Origin: PCC-6802 sp943367755
GTDB lineage: Bacteria; Cyanobacteriota; Cyanobacteriia; Pseudanabaenales; Pseudanabaenaceae
Length of the DNA stretch: 64,000 nt
Direction of reading: 5' to 3'
Assembly: GCA_943367755.1 (NCBI GenBank)
Contig: CALRKB020000018.1
Span: 13,668-77,667, forward strand
Position numbers and translations under genes: made by a program
The notes under the pieces: generated by a model
What the model saw: the letters and a program-made list of their open reading frames with translations, nothing else
What the model was told of the DNA's origin: nothing
Databases searched by the model: none
Shown here: piece by piece, positions 42,665 through 52,045 of the stretch
How the letters are laid out: each line of letters begins with the position of its first letter
Numbering within the stretch: the stretch's first letter is position 1

Positions 42665-43636
42665 GTGGATCAGAATCGGAAGTCAACAGTGGTAATTACT
42701 GGTGCCTCATCGGGGGTTGGTTTGCAAGCCGCACGCGCTCTAGCGCAAACAGGGCAATGGTTTGTGGTAATGGCCTGTCGCGATCTAGACAAAGCTGAGA
42801 AAGCGGCGGAGTCAGTAGGAATGGCTTTGGGTACCTACACAGTGATGCACCTCGATCTGGCCAGTTTGGCTAGCGTCCGGGACTTTGTGAATAAATTCAG
42901 AGCTAATGGCAGATCTCTTGATGCTCTGGTGTGTAACGCGGCTGTCTACCTACCGATCGCCAAGGAACCACAACGCAGCGTGGATGGGTATGAATTGAGC
43001 GTTGCCACCAATCATCTTGGACATTTCCTGTTATGTAACTTGATGCTAGAGGATCTGAAAAAATCATCGGCAAAAGAGCCACGCTTGGTGATTTTGGGTA
43101 CCGTAACTGCCAATCCCAAGGAATTAGGTGGCAAGATCCCGATTCCGGCTCCCCCAGATCTAGGCGATCTCAGCGGCTTTGCCGCAGGCTTTAAGGAGCC
43201 GATCGCCATGATCGATGGTAAGAAATTTAAATCTGGCAAGGCATACAAGGATAGTAAACTCTGCAACGTCATGACCATGCTGGAGTTGCATCGACGCTAC
43301 CATGAGTCAACAGGGATTACATTCAGTTCGCTGTATCCTGGTTGTGTGGCAACCACGGCGCTCTTCCGCAATCACTATCCTTTATTTCAGAGTATCTTCC
43401 CAATTTTCCAAAGGAATATTACGGGGGGGTATGTGTCTGAAGAGTTGTCAGGCGATCGCGTTGCTGCCGTAGTCGCCGATCCTAAATTCAACAAATCTGG
43501 AGCCTATTGGAGCTGGGGAAATCGCCAAAAGGACGGTCGTGAGGTGTTCGAGCAGGAGGTTTCCGACGAAGCTAGCAACGAGGCTAAGGCGAAACTGATG
43601 TGGGAGTTGAGCGCCAAGTTAGTTGGACTAGCGTAA
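42665..43636 (+). CDS. por: Light-dependent protochlorophyllide reductase
   Basis: 323 aa. Reduces protochlorophyllide to chlorophyllide using NADPH and light. Rossmann motif VVITGASSGVGLQAA (about 9-23), NAAVYLP, NHLGHFLL, and catalytic Tyr-Lys in AYKDSKLCN; C-terminal GAYWSWGNRQK is POR-specific. I start at GTG 42665 because AAGGAG lies 10 bp upstream; the frame opens at TTG 42656, which is too close to it. Confidence 0.93.
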   Translation: MDQNRKSTVVITGASSGVGLQAARALAQTGQWFVVMACRDLDKAEKAAESVGMALGTYTVMHLDLASLASVRDFVNKFRANGRSLDALVCNAAVYLPIAKEPQRSVDGYELSVATNHLGHFLLCNLMLEDLKKSSAKEPRLVILGTVTANPKELGGKIPIPAPPDLGDLSGFAAGFKEPIAMIDGKKFKSGKAYKDSKLCNVMTMLELHRRYHESTGITFSSLYPGCVATTALFRNHYPLFQSIFPIFQRNITGGYVSEELSGDRVAAVVADPKFNKSGAYWSWGNRQKDGREVFEQEVSDEASNEAKAKLMWELSAKLVGLA

Positions 43637-43724
43637 GCAGATAAGTGCGAGATCATTTGGGCTGAAAGGGCTTGAGGTTGGGGAGTCAGGGCTGTGATCG
43701 CTTTCTCTGACCTCATGCAAACAA

Positions 43725-43922
43725 TTAATTGCAAAACCGCCGTTGGAAGCGCGGATCGACCTTATCATTTTTGCGGGAATTGCAGGGATGGCAAAAAGTT
43801 TGCAAATTGCTAATATCGTTTGGACCGCCCAATGTTAACGCCACTATATGATCTACAGTTTTAATATCCCGATCGCTGTAGCTCAAAATGCAGCGATCGG
43901 GATGCTCTTTAAATACTAAGTA
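43725..43922 (-). pseudogene. HNH endonuclease C-terminal remnant
   Basis: Open frame without a start codon, reading FKEHPDRCILSYSDRDIKTV, then DHIVALTLGGPNDISNLQTF, then CHPCNSRKND and VDPRFQRRFCN. It holds the HNH core (DH...N...H) and zinc-type CxxC/CHPC. It overlaps the last codons of the dynamin-like gene upstream, and TGA closes the frame just before it, so the 5' part is lost. HNH families of this kind are common in cyanobacteria. Confidence 0.65.
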
Positions 43923-46435
43923 TCAGTTGAGATAACATCAATTGTTTGATCGAGATTTGCAACAATAGATCCATCTTCTACTAACTCTAGATTAGCTTGA
44001 GATAAGTCAGGCTCTGCGGGAACGACTACCAAGTCTGATTGACTGACTAAAGGCAACTTTTTGCGACCTAGTTGCATTGCTTCCAGACAAGCATTGATAG
44101 AGGCGACAAATCGATTGTAGGCATCGATATTGGCCCTAACTTCTGTTTGCTGCTGCTGGTTAGCTTTCAGCTTCTCCTCGGCTTCTTTCTCTAGAGTTTG
44201 CTCCAGGTAATCCCGAGCGCGATCGTAGTTCTGTAATATTTCTTCCGCTTGACGATCTGCGCCAGCTAGCAAATGGGTATTGAGAGTTTGGTTTATAGTT
44301 TGCCGAAAAGTCCGTACTACGGAATCTTTAACCTTGTACTCAAAATCCAACTTGAGCAACTGCCGAATCGCGGGCTCTGCTTCAATCATACTTTGGTAAT
44401 CGTAACCGCGACAGGCTTGCTGGAGTGTCTGCTGGAGCTGGTAAAAACCGAGCGTACCAGGACTATTCGCATAAAACTCTGGCCTTTCGCGCACGTAGCG
44501 ATCGCATTCAACTATGGCCTCATTTACCAAAGCCTCAGTCACATTGTGTTGGAGACGGAGGAAATACAACTCAACCCCACAATCATTACCTAGCAAGCGA
44601 TAAAGATCGCGATAATAATCCATCTTTTTGACGCGATCGATTAAATTTTGGAAGAAGTTCTTGATTAATTCCTTGGTGGAATCAACCAAAATATCCTCTA
44701 GTTCATTTGCCAAGTAATAAAATCCTTCGGCCAAAATCCCTAAAACAGGAACAACAGAATTGCGTCGATGACTAGCTTGAGCACGTTGATGTACTGCACC
44801 TACAGAGAAGTTAGCAATTAATTCGTCTAGCCGATGTACCATGCGAGATTTTAACTTGAGATAGTCAGCTTCATAGGCTAGGTTATTGCTGCTTGCCACT
44901 GCCTCATTTACTTCTTGTGCGATATGTTGCCTCAACTCATCTCCGATCGCCTTGAGATCGCGGCTGAGTTGCTGTAATTCCTGCGCTTTAATCGCATCAA
45001 TATCGCGGGGTTGGCTCTCCAGTTTTTGCCATGCATTTAAATATGACTGCCTCAGCGCAATACATAGGGGCTGTAGATCGTCAGCAAGACTGGCAAACAA
45101 AAGTGGGCGCTTTTCCTCTGTGAGGTAACGGCTAATTGCCGAGCGAAATTCCTCGATACCGCTATCTGCAATCAGCTGGTTGATTAGGGGAGTCTCCAAT
45201 TTACCCAGCAATCTGACATATTTTTCGTTTTTGACATTAGTTTCTAGCACACTATATGGAATTGGGAATTTAGTGATGTCCAATTTCCCAGATACCAGAC
45301 AGTAACTATTGAACTCATTCACAAATTGAGGAGTACCTTCCTGCCCTCCAACTGCTTTCACACTTTCTGTAAAGATAGAATCCAACCCGAAGCGATCGCT
45401 GGCACTCGTATTTTTAATTTGACTACCATAGAACCCGAGTAAACCACTGGTTTTGTAGATTCTGTTGGAGTTATCCCGAAACTGCGAAGTGATAATTCCA
45501 TTGAGGCGATCGCGCAGTTGATCGTTCGTCCATGTTTCATCAATACGATTAAATACGTAAAATACGCGATCGCGAATGCTAGAATTCCGCTGAATGGTCT
45601 CGCTCAACTCTGTTTCTTCGGAGGTCATTTCCCCGGTCGCAGCAGTTTTGAGTACGAATACGACTGCTGATGTATCGGGATGTTCGACTTTTTTATAGGT
45701 CAGTTCCGCATCCTTTTTAACAGGCGCATCAATACCAGGTGTATCAATAATCACATTGCCATCTTGTAACAATGGGTGCTTGCAATAATATTCAACGCGC
45801 TTTAAAACTGCACTGTTAGCACCACGCCTTGCATAGCTAGCGGCTTCCTTGAGGTTAGTAAAATTGAATTGCTCCATGGAATAGGTAGCATTAGTTACCG
45901 TCTGGATGCGATCGCGATTTGAGCTAAACCCTTCTAGCAGAAGGCACAGGGCATCAGCTTGCTTGGCACTTTCAGATTTAGCTTTGCCCCCTTCTTGCTC
46001 GATGATTGCACTAGCCTGGACTTGGAGCTGCTTGATCGAATCACTTTGATTGATATTAGTGGGAGCAGCCAGACCGATACGCTGACACAAGGCATTGATC
46101 TGTTCGCGTACTTCAACTTCACTCAAGAAGGTTAGTACTACACGCTCTTGGTCGGAGTCAGGGTAGGCAATTTTACACTCCGTACCCGTAGCATGTCCCT
46201 CGGCGCTATAAAGTAACTCTCGCTCTAACAAGGCATTAATCAGCATGGACTTGCCTGCGCTAAATGCCCCAGCAAATACAATCTCAAATGTCGGGGAGAT
46301 GGCTTTCCTTAAAGAAGCTTGCACAGCAGTAGTATCCTGTGCTCTTAGAGTTGGTTCTTGACGGAGCAGATCGAGCAGTGATTCAACCTGAGCTTGCAAG
46401 TCTTTACACTGTGGTAAGAGCGAAACAGATGACAT
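43916..46435 (-). CDS. Dynamin-like large GTPase
   Basis: 839 aa. G1 GAFSAGKS (56-63), G2 ATGTE, G3 IDTPGID, G4 NRIDE, all present. Two hydrophobic stretches around 560-600 and 590-615 (VLGILAEGFYYLANEL, ELIKNFFQNL) resemble the membrane paddle of bacterial dynamin-like proteins, followed by a long coiled coil (about 740-790). Bacterial homologues remodel or repair membranes; here thylakoid or plasma membrane is possible. Unusually long linker with acidic C-terminus. Single gene. Confidence 0.87.
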   Translation of the reverse strand: MSSVSLLPQCKDLQAQVESLLDLLRQEPTLRAQDTTAVQASLRKAISPTFEIVFAGAFSAGKSMLINALLERELLYSAEGHATGTECKIAYPDSDQERVVLTFLSEVEVREQINALCQRIGLAAPTNINQSDSIKQLQVQASAIIEQEGGKAKSESAKQADALCLLLEGFSSNRDRIQTVTNATYSMEQFNFTNLKEAASYARRGANSAVLKRVEYYCKHPLLQDGNVIIDTPGIDAPVKKDAELTYKKVEHPDTSAVVFVLKTAATGEMTSEETELSETIQRNSSIRDRVFYVFNRIDETWTNDQLRDRLNGIITSQFRDNSNRIYKTSGLLGFYGSQIKNTSASDRFGLDSIFTESVKAVGGQEGTPQFVNEFNSYCLVSGKLDITKFPIPYSVLETNVKNEKYVRLLGKLETPLINQLIADSGIEEFRSAISRYLTEEKRPLLFASLADDLQPLCIALRQSYLNAWQKLESQPRDIDAIKAQELQQLSRDLKAIGDELRQHIAQEVNEAVASSNNLAYEADYLKLKSRMVHRLDELIANFSVGAVHQRAQASHRRNSVVPVLGILAEGFYYLANELEDILVDSTKELIKNFFQNLIDRVKKMDYYRDLYRLLGNDCGVELYFLRLQHNVTEALVNEAIVECDRYVRERPEFYANSPGTLGFYQLQQTLQQACRGYDYQSMIEAEPAIRQLLKLDFEYKVKDSVVRTFRQTINQTLNTHLLAGADRQAEEILQNYDRARDYLEQTLEKEAEEKLKANQQQQTEVRANIDAYNRFVASINACLEAMQLGRKKLPLVSQSDLVVVPAEPDLSQANLELVEDGSIVANLDQTIDVISTDT

Positions 46436-46630
46436 AAAATTACTCTCTCGATTAATTTAGAGTTAGCTGAGATTTTTATTTCAAATCAAATACCTATGAC
46501 AGAGAGAGTTGGATATCCCTCTGAGTCATATTGCTTATAGATATAAATTGTACCCGTGTATTCTGGATAAATTATCGTCAGTTTGAAGTGGCGATCGCTG
46601 AAGTGCTTAGCTGCTTATCTAAAAAGCGAT

Positions 46631-47182
46631 CTAGTTGCCGATCGTAATTTCAATTCTGCGGTTGCTTTTACGATGTGCCTCATTGTCATTATTCGCAATA
46701 GGGCGACTATTTCCATAACCTACCGCAATCCAGTCATAGGAATTCTCACCCCGCAATCGCATGAGATAATCCCTCACGGCTAAAGCCCGCTGATAGGAAA
46801 TATCAAGTGGGCTGCTAGCTTGACCATTAGATTCTGGTGCGATCGCGGCGACATCAGTATGGCCGTTAATGCGGATGCTTTTACCACCGGATAGCGGCAA
46901 CTGCGCTGCTACTTGATCTAAAAGCTTTAAGCCATCGGGCAAAATCGTAGTTTTATTAGGTTCAAACAGAGCATCGGCTGAAAGGGTAAATACCTGTTTT
47001 TGGGGGCTGAGCACGGCTGGATTAGGTTGCCAGATCAGTCCAGGTTGCCACATCGCAACACAGACACCAACTATACCTGCCACACCCGTGCCAATACCCA
47101 GCACTAAAAGACGAAAGACAAACGTCAGCAATGGACGCAGGGGTGATGGTTTGGGGGTGAGTGAGGGGGCTGTTTCTGTCAC
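46631..47182 (-). CDS. OmpA-family peptidoglycan-binding protein
   Basis: 183 aa from GTG 47182, chosen because GGAG lies 8 bp upstream; the frame extends to 47251. One membrane helix (about 18-45, LTFVFRLLVLGIGTGVAGIVGVCVA) anchors a C-terminal OmpA domain with NGHTD, SYQRALAVRDYL and RKSNRRIEITIGN, which binds diaminopimelate in peptidoglycan. Divergent use of the N-terminus suggests an inner-membrane anchor rather than a beta barrel. Confidence 0.82.
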   Translation of the reverse strand: MTETAPSLTPKPSPLRPLLTFVFRLLVLGIGTGVAGIVGVCVAMWQPGLIWQPNPAVLSPQKQVFTLSADALFEPNKTTILPDGLKLLDQVAAQLPLSGGKSIRINGHTDVAAIAPESNGQASSPLDISYQRALAVRDYLMRLRGENSYDWIAVGYGNSRPIANNDNEAHRKSNRRIEITIGN

Positions 47183-47254
47183 AAGGATCGCTCCAAAATT
47201 GCTAATGCCTCGACAGAAACCTAGTTTAGCGGACGATGGTAATTTACCCAAATT

Positions 47255-47305
47255 CCTTCAACCCATCTGTATGGGCAGACCTATGTGTTTGCCCCTCTAT
47301 ATGCC
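47255..47305. repeat. Intergenic repeat with GGGCAGA/TTTGCCC arms
   Basis: ATGGGCAGACCTATG and GTTTGCCCC form an imperfect hairpin in the gap between the OmpA gene and ruvA. Similar arms occur at 58694-58733, so it is a repeated element. It may also terminate ruvA. Confidence 0.4.
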
Positions 47306-47308
47306 CAC

Positions 47309-47941
47309 CTAACTCTTGCTTAGCCAGGTAATTGCCGCTTTTAACCACGCCTCTACATCCTGACTTTGTGACAGTACTGCGGAAGCCCCCACACTGCGCA
47401 ATGCCTCACCGATCTCGGATGGCGTATAGCCTAATGCTAAAAGCGTCATCTCCACGTCTTCCTGCACGGCTGAAATGACAGGCATTATCCCCCCTACCTG
47501 CTGTCGCCAATCAGCTAACTTAGTCTTTAGTTCTAAAGCTAACCTTTCCGCTGTTTTAGTCCCCACCCCAGGCGTAAGGCTGAGTACGCGAATATTACCA
47601 GTTACTATAGCCTTGACCAGATCCTGCAATCCCAGTGTATTAAGCAACGCCATCGCCATTTGTGCCCCCACCCCCGACACACTAATCAGTTGGCGAAACA
47701 AATCCCGCTCAGCTGCACTAATAAAACCAAACAAAACAGTTTGATCCTCCCGCACTTGCATGTGGGTAAATAATTGAGCCATTTCACCCGTTGGTGGTAA
47801 CTGCTTAGCAGCACTGGCTGTTATGACCAGATCATAGCCAATGTCTCTAACATCTAGAGTCAGGATATAGCAAGGGGATGATTTACGCGATGAATCTTGT
47901 GCTTTCAGGAGCGCGATCGCACCACGCATGTATCCAATCAT
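47309..47941 (-). CDS. ruvA: Holliday junction helicase subunit RuvA
   Basis: 210 aa. OB-domain start MIGYMRGAIALL, helix-hairpin-helix LISVSGVGAQMAMALLNTLG, LTPGVGTKTAERLALELKTKL, and C-terminal EDVEMTLLALGYTPSEIGEAL. Binds four-way junctions and loads RuvB. Its ATG overlaps the stop of the upstream coiled-coil gene by 4 bp (ATGA type), suggesting translational coupling. Confidence 0.95.
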   Translation of the reverse strand: MIGYMRGAIALLKAQDSSRKSSPCYILTLDVRDIGYDLVITASAAKQLPPTGEMAQLFTHMQVREDQTVLFGFISAAERDLFRQLISVSGVGAQMAMALLNTLGLQDLVKAIVTGNIRVLSLTPGVGTKTAERLALELKTKLADWRQQVGGIMPVISAVQEDVEMTLLALGYTPSEIGEALRSVGASAVLSQSQDVEAWLKAAITWLSKS

Positions 47942-48819
47942 CGGCGCTTTAGCGGTGGGAATTTAGGTAACTGGACAGAGGCAAAAGAGGTAGATACCTT
48001 GTGCTTGCTGCGATCGATTAAGGGAGCAGGTTCGGTTTGTTTTGCAATAGTACTGAGCACTTGAATGAACTTAGGTGTATTTACCTGCGGCACAATCAGG
48101 TTGTGAGGATAATCGCTAATTTGGCTAGGGATATGGGATGCAGGCACATCGATTGGCATCTCCTCTAGGGATGGTAGCACCGGCTCGGTGATGCTTGCAG
48201 ATAAGTCTTCTAAAGGTAAATCGAGCTTGTTAGTGAGTCGCTCCATCTCAGCAATTGACATCTCAAACTCTGGATCTGCTGCTTGATTAGCAACAATTTG
48301 TGGAGTTGGCGGATTTGATTCATCTATTTCATCTATAGCTATAACTTGCTCTTCTATAGATAGAGAAGGGCTGACAGAGGATGACCATGCGTCACTGACG
48401 TTAGCAGAAAACTCAGTATCGGTTACGGCCTCAGGGGAATCTGCTTGCTCATCATCTAAAAAGCGTTCCAGTAGTGCTTTGAGTTGTGAGGTGTGATTCT
48501 GCTCGCGTTTGAGGTGGGTGCGCAGATAATCGCACTTAGCATTTACCTGTTCTAATTGTTCGCATCTATCTTCAAGATCTTGCTCTAGCTCGGCGATCCG
48601 TCCCTGAAAATGCTGGGCTAATTCGTCCTGTCGCTGCATCACCTGCTGCGATAGATCCAGCTTTTCTTGGGTTTGCTGGAGTAACAGATAGGCTTGCTCG
48701 CATTTCTGGTTACAACTGTGAAGCTCTTGCTGCAAAAGATTTCGATCCTGTTCGGTGCACTCTGCCTGGTGAGATATGGGGGCTACCTCCAAGGGATTAC
48801 CAAATTCGGCCTGACTCAT
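47938..48819 (-). CDS. Coiled-coil protein upstream of ruvA
   Basis: 293 aa from MSQAEFGNPLEV (an upstream Met at 48900 would add 27 atypical residues). Coiled coil about 20-135 (CNQKCEQAYLLLQQTQEKLD...), then an acidic disordered half with LPSLEEMPIDVPA and a basic end, QLPKFPPLKRR. I recognise only a cyanobacterial hypothetical conserved next to ruvA. Function unknown. Confidence 0.6.
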   Translation of the reverse strand: MSQAEFGNPLEVAPISHQAECTEQDRNLLQQELHSCNQKCEQAYLLLQQTQEKLDLSQQVMQRQDELAQHFQGRIAELEQDLEDRCEQLEQVNAKCDYLRTHLKREQNHTSQLKALLERFLDDEQADSPEAVTDTEFSANVSDAWSSSVSPSLSIEEQVIAIDEIDESNPPTPQIVANQAADPEFEMSIAEMERLTNKLDLPLEDLSASITEPVLPSLEEMPIDVPASHIPSQISDYPHNLIVPQVNTPKFIQVLSTIAKQTEPAPLIDRSKHKVSTSFASVQLPKFPPLKRR

Positions 48820-49098
48820 AATGTGTTCTTGCTTGAAAACAACATTGCTATTTGCAAATCCTATCCTAGAATTGGCTTTTTGTGTTATCAGACGATACAA
48901 AACTCAAATTAGTTACGTTTCGACATCTAGCGTAGGAGCGATCGCTCACAATTGTAAAAGAATTTTCTGGCAGAAATAAGACAGCATTTAATCAATCTCA
49001 CAGAAATTTAGCACAAAGATAGGTTTATAGTCGTGAATGATAAGATTTGTCTACAAAGCTCGATACCTACCGCTCAAATTCTGAGTAGTTCTAAAGAA

Positions 49099-49131
49099 GT
49101 GAGGATGTGCCGCGCTTAGCGCGATCCTCAC
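49099..49131. repeat. Intergenic hairpin upstream of second NAD kinase
   Basis: GTGAGGAT pairs with ATCCTCAC, with inner stem CGCGC/GCGCG. Related to the hairpin at 4265-4292 through the shared TGCCGCGC segment and flanking arms. Confidence 0.5.
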
Positions 49132-49162
49132 CCAAAAATCATTTACCTAAGCCGTAATATTT

Positions 49163-50089
49163 GTGAGACTCAGCAAAGCAATCATTGCCTACAAATCTGG
49201 AAGTAATACAAGCCACAGTTTGGCAGAAAAGTGTGCTCAACAACTAGAAAGGCTCAACTGTAAAGTGCTGGTGGGGCCAAGTGGAGCTACCGATAATCCC
49301 TACCCTGTATTTCTAGAGTCAATGCAAGATATCGATCTGGCTTTAGTCCTGGGAGGTGATGGTTCGACCCTAGGAGCGGCAAGGTATCTAGCATCGCGAT
49401 CGGTACCAATTTTGGCGATCAATTCAGGCGGGCATCTTGGCTTTTTAACTCAATCGGCAGAAGAGTGTGCAGATACGGAAGCTTTATGGCAGAGACTGAT
49501 TGAGGATCGCTTTGCCATTGAAAAACGCATGATGTTGCAAGCACAGGTGATCACCGTAGATCCTAGCTATGGTAAGTCAGCAGGACAAAATTGTGGCCCT
49601 TTTCTTTGCCTGAATGAAATGTGCGTTAAGCCTGGTTCGACCGATCGCATGGTTACCGCCGCCCTAGAGCTGGATATTGAAGGCGAAATTGTCGATCAAT
49701 ATCATGGTGACGGATTAATTGTGGCGACGCCTACTGGATCTACTTCCTACACCGTGGCAGCTAGTGGGCCGATCTTGCATCCCGGTATGGATGCGATCGC
49801 AATTACACCGATTTGTCCGTTGAGCCTTTCTAGTCGGGCGATCGTGTTGCCACCAAGGCTCTTAGTGAGCATTTGGCCTTTAGACAACAACGACCTCAGT
49901 CTGAAGTTATGGACAGATGGGGTCTTGGCAACTTCTGTTTTACCTGGCCAGCGCGTCGACATTCGCATGTCGGATTATCAGGCACAATTTATTATCCTGA
50001 GAGAAAACTATTCCTATTACCAGGCTTTGCGCGAAAAGCTATTGTGGACAGGGGCGCGGGTGCGCTATCAAAATCAGCATCGCAGCTAA
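49163..50089 (+). CDS. nadK: NAD kinase (second of two)
   Basis: 308 aa, GTG start. GGDGST in LVLGGDGSTLGAARYL, NSGGHLGFLTQ, DGLIVATPTGSTSYTVAASGP. It differs from the copy at 18404-19321 in replacing GGDGT with GGDGS and carrying an insert near residues 135-148. In Synechocystis the two isozymes serve different growth modes; which this is cannot be told. Convergent with a lipoprotein gene, 4-bp overlap. Confidence 0.92.
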   Translation: MRLSKAIIAYKSGSNTSHSLAEKCAQQLERLNCKVLVGPSGATDNPYPVFLESMQDIDLALVLGGDGSTLGAARYLASRSVPILAINSGGHLGFLTQSAEECADTEALWQRLIEDRFAIEKRMMLQAQVITVDPSYGKSAGQNCGPFLCLNEMCVKPGSTDRMVTAALELDIEGEIVDQYHGDGLIVATPTGSTSYTVAASGPILHPGMDAIAITPICPLSLSSRAIVLPPRLLVSIWPLDNNDLSLKLWTDGVLATSVLPGQRVDIRMSDYQAQFIILRENYSYYQALREKLLWTGARVRYQNQHRS

Positions 50090-50703
50090 TTACCAAATTT
50101 CAAGGTTTGCAAGCTGGCCGCACACAAAGGGCCTAGCTTCTCGGAATCCTTGGTTAGGAAAGAACAGGTAAACACGATTTTCTTGTCATCCTTACCTGAA
50201 AAAAAGTAAAAAATCTGTCTGGCTTTCCGACCTAATTGTTCTGAGTCAAGCGCGATCGCCACACCTACAATGCCGGAGTTAGTTTTAAACTCAGATCTGC
50301 CAATTTCTTTAAACTGCTCGAAAGCTTGTGAGATAGCTCCAATATTGATCTTGATATATTCATCCAGTGGACTGGGGGATGCCTCTGTAAACAGCGCAAT
50401 GCTTGCAGAAGGCGTATTTGTGGCATCAGAAACAAAAGCCACATAGTCCAAACCTGAAATCTCCTTCTTAATCCAGTCCTTGGGTGGCTGTATTGATATA
50501 CTGCTCCGAGCATAGGTGTACTGTTGCCCTAGTGGCACCTGCTCGTTTGTTTGCAAACTGGACAGTGGCGGAGCACCCGGCGAAGTTGTGAATGTGGCTT
50601 CCTTCTGGTAATTATTAGCAGGTGCAGGATTACACGCAACCAGTAACAATACCGACACCGCTAGAAATAAGCTTGAATTTAGAGCTGAGCTAAAGTATGT
50701 CAT
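50086..50703 (-). CDS. Lipoprotein, PsbP/DcrB-like domain possible
   Basis: 205 aa. Signal II: SSLFLAVSVLLLVACNPAP, with lipobox LVAC at about residue 24. The mature part begins with a Pro/Ser-rich spacer, then SSISIQPPKDWIKKEI... and ...LKFGN, a pattern reminiscent of DcrB/PsbP-fold lipoproteins. Function unknown; a photosystem II role is only a fold-level guess. Confidence 0.6.
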   Translation of the reverse strand: MTYFSSALNSSLFLAVSVLLLVACNPAPANNYQKEATFTTSPGAPPLSSLQTNEQVPLGQQYTYARSSISIQPPKDWIKKEISGLDYVAFVSDATNTPSASIALFTEASPSPLDEYIKINIGAISQAFEQFKEIGRSEFKTNSGIVGVAIALDSEQLGRKARQIFYFFSGKDDKKIVFTCSFLTKDSEKLGPLCAASLQTLKFGN

Positions 50704-50799
50704 TATCCGCGAATGATTTAGGATTGCTATATGTGCTTTGTGCTAGGAAATATCCTAGCGATTGCTTCAACCTATTTAGTGTAGCTGTAGCCCTGACAT

Positions 50800-51573
50800 A
50801 TGAATTTAGGCCGAGTTATTGCCATTGCCAGTAATGTATTTCGCGAAACCGTGCGCGAACAAGTACTTTATCTAGTCCTGTTATTTACACTGGTATTAGT
50901 TGCGTCGATTACTTTGCTGCCGCATTTAGCAGCGGGGGGAGAAAATAAATTAACTGCGGATTTTGGTCTGGCTGCGATCGAGCTATTTGGGCTGATCGTG
51001 GCAGCATTTGTTGGTAGCAATCTGATTAACAAGGAAATCGATAAGCGTACAGTTTTTATCCTGGTAGCTAAGCCAATCAGCCGGGTGGAATTCATTTTAG
51101 GCAAACATCTAGGAATTTCTGCCGTACTGGCTGTCTTAGTGGCAATTATGTCAACAATTTTTATTGGGTTTGCAGCCGTCAAAAATATTTCTGTACCTTC
51201 CCATGCGGTAATTGTGTCCAGCTTTTTTACCTTCTGGCAACTCATGCTTTTAAGTGCTTTTGCGATTTTATTTGGCACTTTTACTAGCTCTTTGCTTGCC
51301 TCTATGCTGACACTTGCTACCTATCTGGTGGGCAATTTTAGCCGCGATCTTTTAGCCTTAGGTGAAATATCCAAAAGTGAGAGTTTTCAAGCATTCGCCC
51401 GCGCGATGTATTTAGTCCTGCCCGATCTGTCCCGCACCAATCTAAAAAATGAGGCTGTCTACGGTATTTTACCCAGCGTTACCGACCTGTTGAACAATGG
51501 CGTTTATACCCTCGCTTATGCATTGCTGGTGTTGGCGATCGCAATTTTAGTATTTGCGAATCGGCAGTTTTAG
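50800..51573 (+). CDS. ABC-2 type transporter permease
   Basis: 257 aa with about six membrane helices. RETVREQVLYLVLLFTLVLV at the N-terminus and NKEIDKRTVFILVAKPISRVEFILGKHLG after helix 2 are typical of ABC-2 permeases (NosY/YhaP-like). No ATPase is adjacent, so the partner is elsewhere and the substrate unknown. It ends 6 bp before the convergent DUF29 gene. Confidence 0.83.
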   Translation: MNLGRVIAIASNVFRETVREQVLYLVLLFTLVLVASITLLPHLAAGGENKLTADFGLAAIELFGLIVAAFVGSNLINKEIDKRTVFILVAKPISRVEFILGKHLGISAVLAVLVAIMSTIFIGFAAVKNISVPSHAVIVSSFFTFWQLMLLSAFAILFGTFTSSLLASMLTLATYLVGNFSRDLLALGEISKSESFQAFARAMYLVLPDLSRTNLKNEAVYGILPSVTDLLNNGVYTLAYALLVLAIAILVFANRQF

Positions 51574-51578
51574 GGCGT

Positions 51579-52040
51579 TTATTCCCAAAAATCTACATGC
51601 AGCAAAGATTCAATATCTCGGCTAAACTGCCATTCATCGGGAAATTGGTATTGGGGATAGCTATCTCGCAGGATTTTCAGGGTGTCTTGATAAGTCTTGT
51701 CAAAGACTTGCAAAAAATAAGGTTTGAGGCTGGGTGATTGCTCTAATAAGTCCCTTAAGGCAATCCTTTGCTTATTAATCGACTCAATCCAGACACGATA
51801 ATTTTCTGGCATAGAGATATAGGTACGCTTAAGGATATGCTCCAATAATTCACCTAGTCGATTTTTAAGCTCGCGCCGATCTCTTCCTGCCAAGCCTTCT
51901 AGCTCCTCAATTAAATTCTCTACATCCAAATTGTCAAAATTCTTTGCCTTCAAATGCGCAAGGGTATCCTCAACCCACAAGTTAAGGTCACGGTCATATA
52001 AAGAAGATGCGATAGATGTTGTGTTAACTATCTGTTCCAT
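51579..52040 (-). CDS. DUF29-family protein
   Basis: 153 aa. LYDRDLNLWVEDTLAHLKAKNFDNLDVENLIEELEGLAGRDRRELKNRL followed by LLEHILKR is the DUF29 pattern, greatly expanded in cyanobacteria. Helical, cytoplasmic, function unknown. 5 bp after tyrS on the same strand, so probably in its transcript. Confidence 0.88.
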   Translation of the reverse strand: MEQIVNTTSIASSLYDRDLNLWVEDTLAHLKAKNFDNLDVENLIEELEGLAGRDRRELKNRLGELLEHILKRTYISMPENYRVWIESINKQRIALRDLLEQSPSLKPYFLQVFDKTYQDTLKILRDSYPQYQFPDEWQFSRDIESLLHVDFWE

Positions 52041-52045
52041 TGTTT

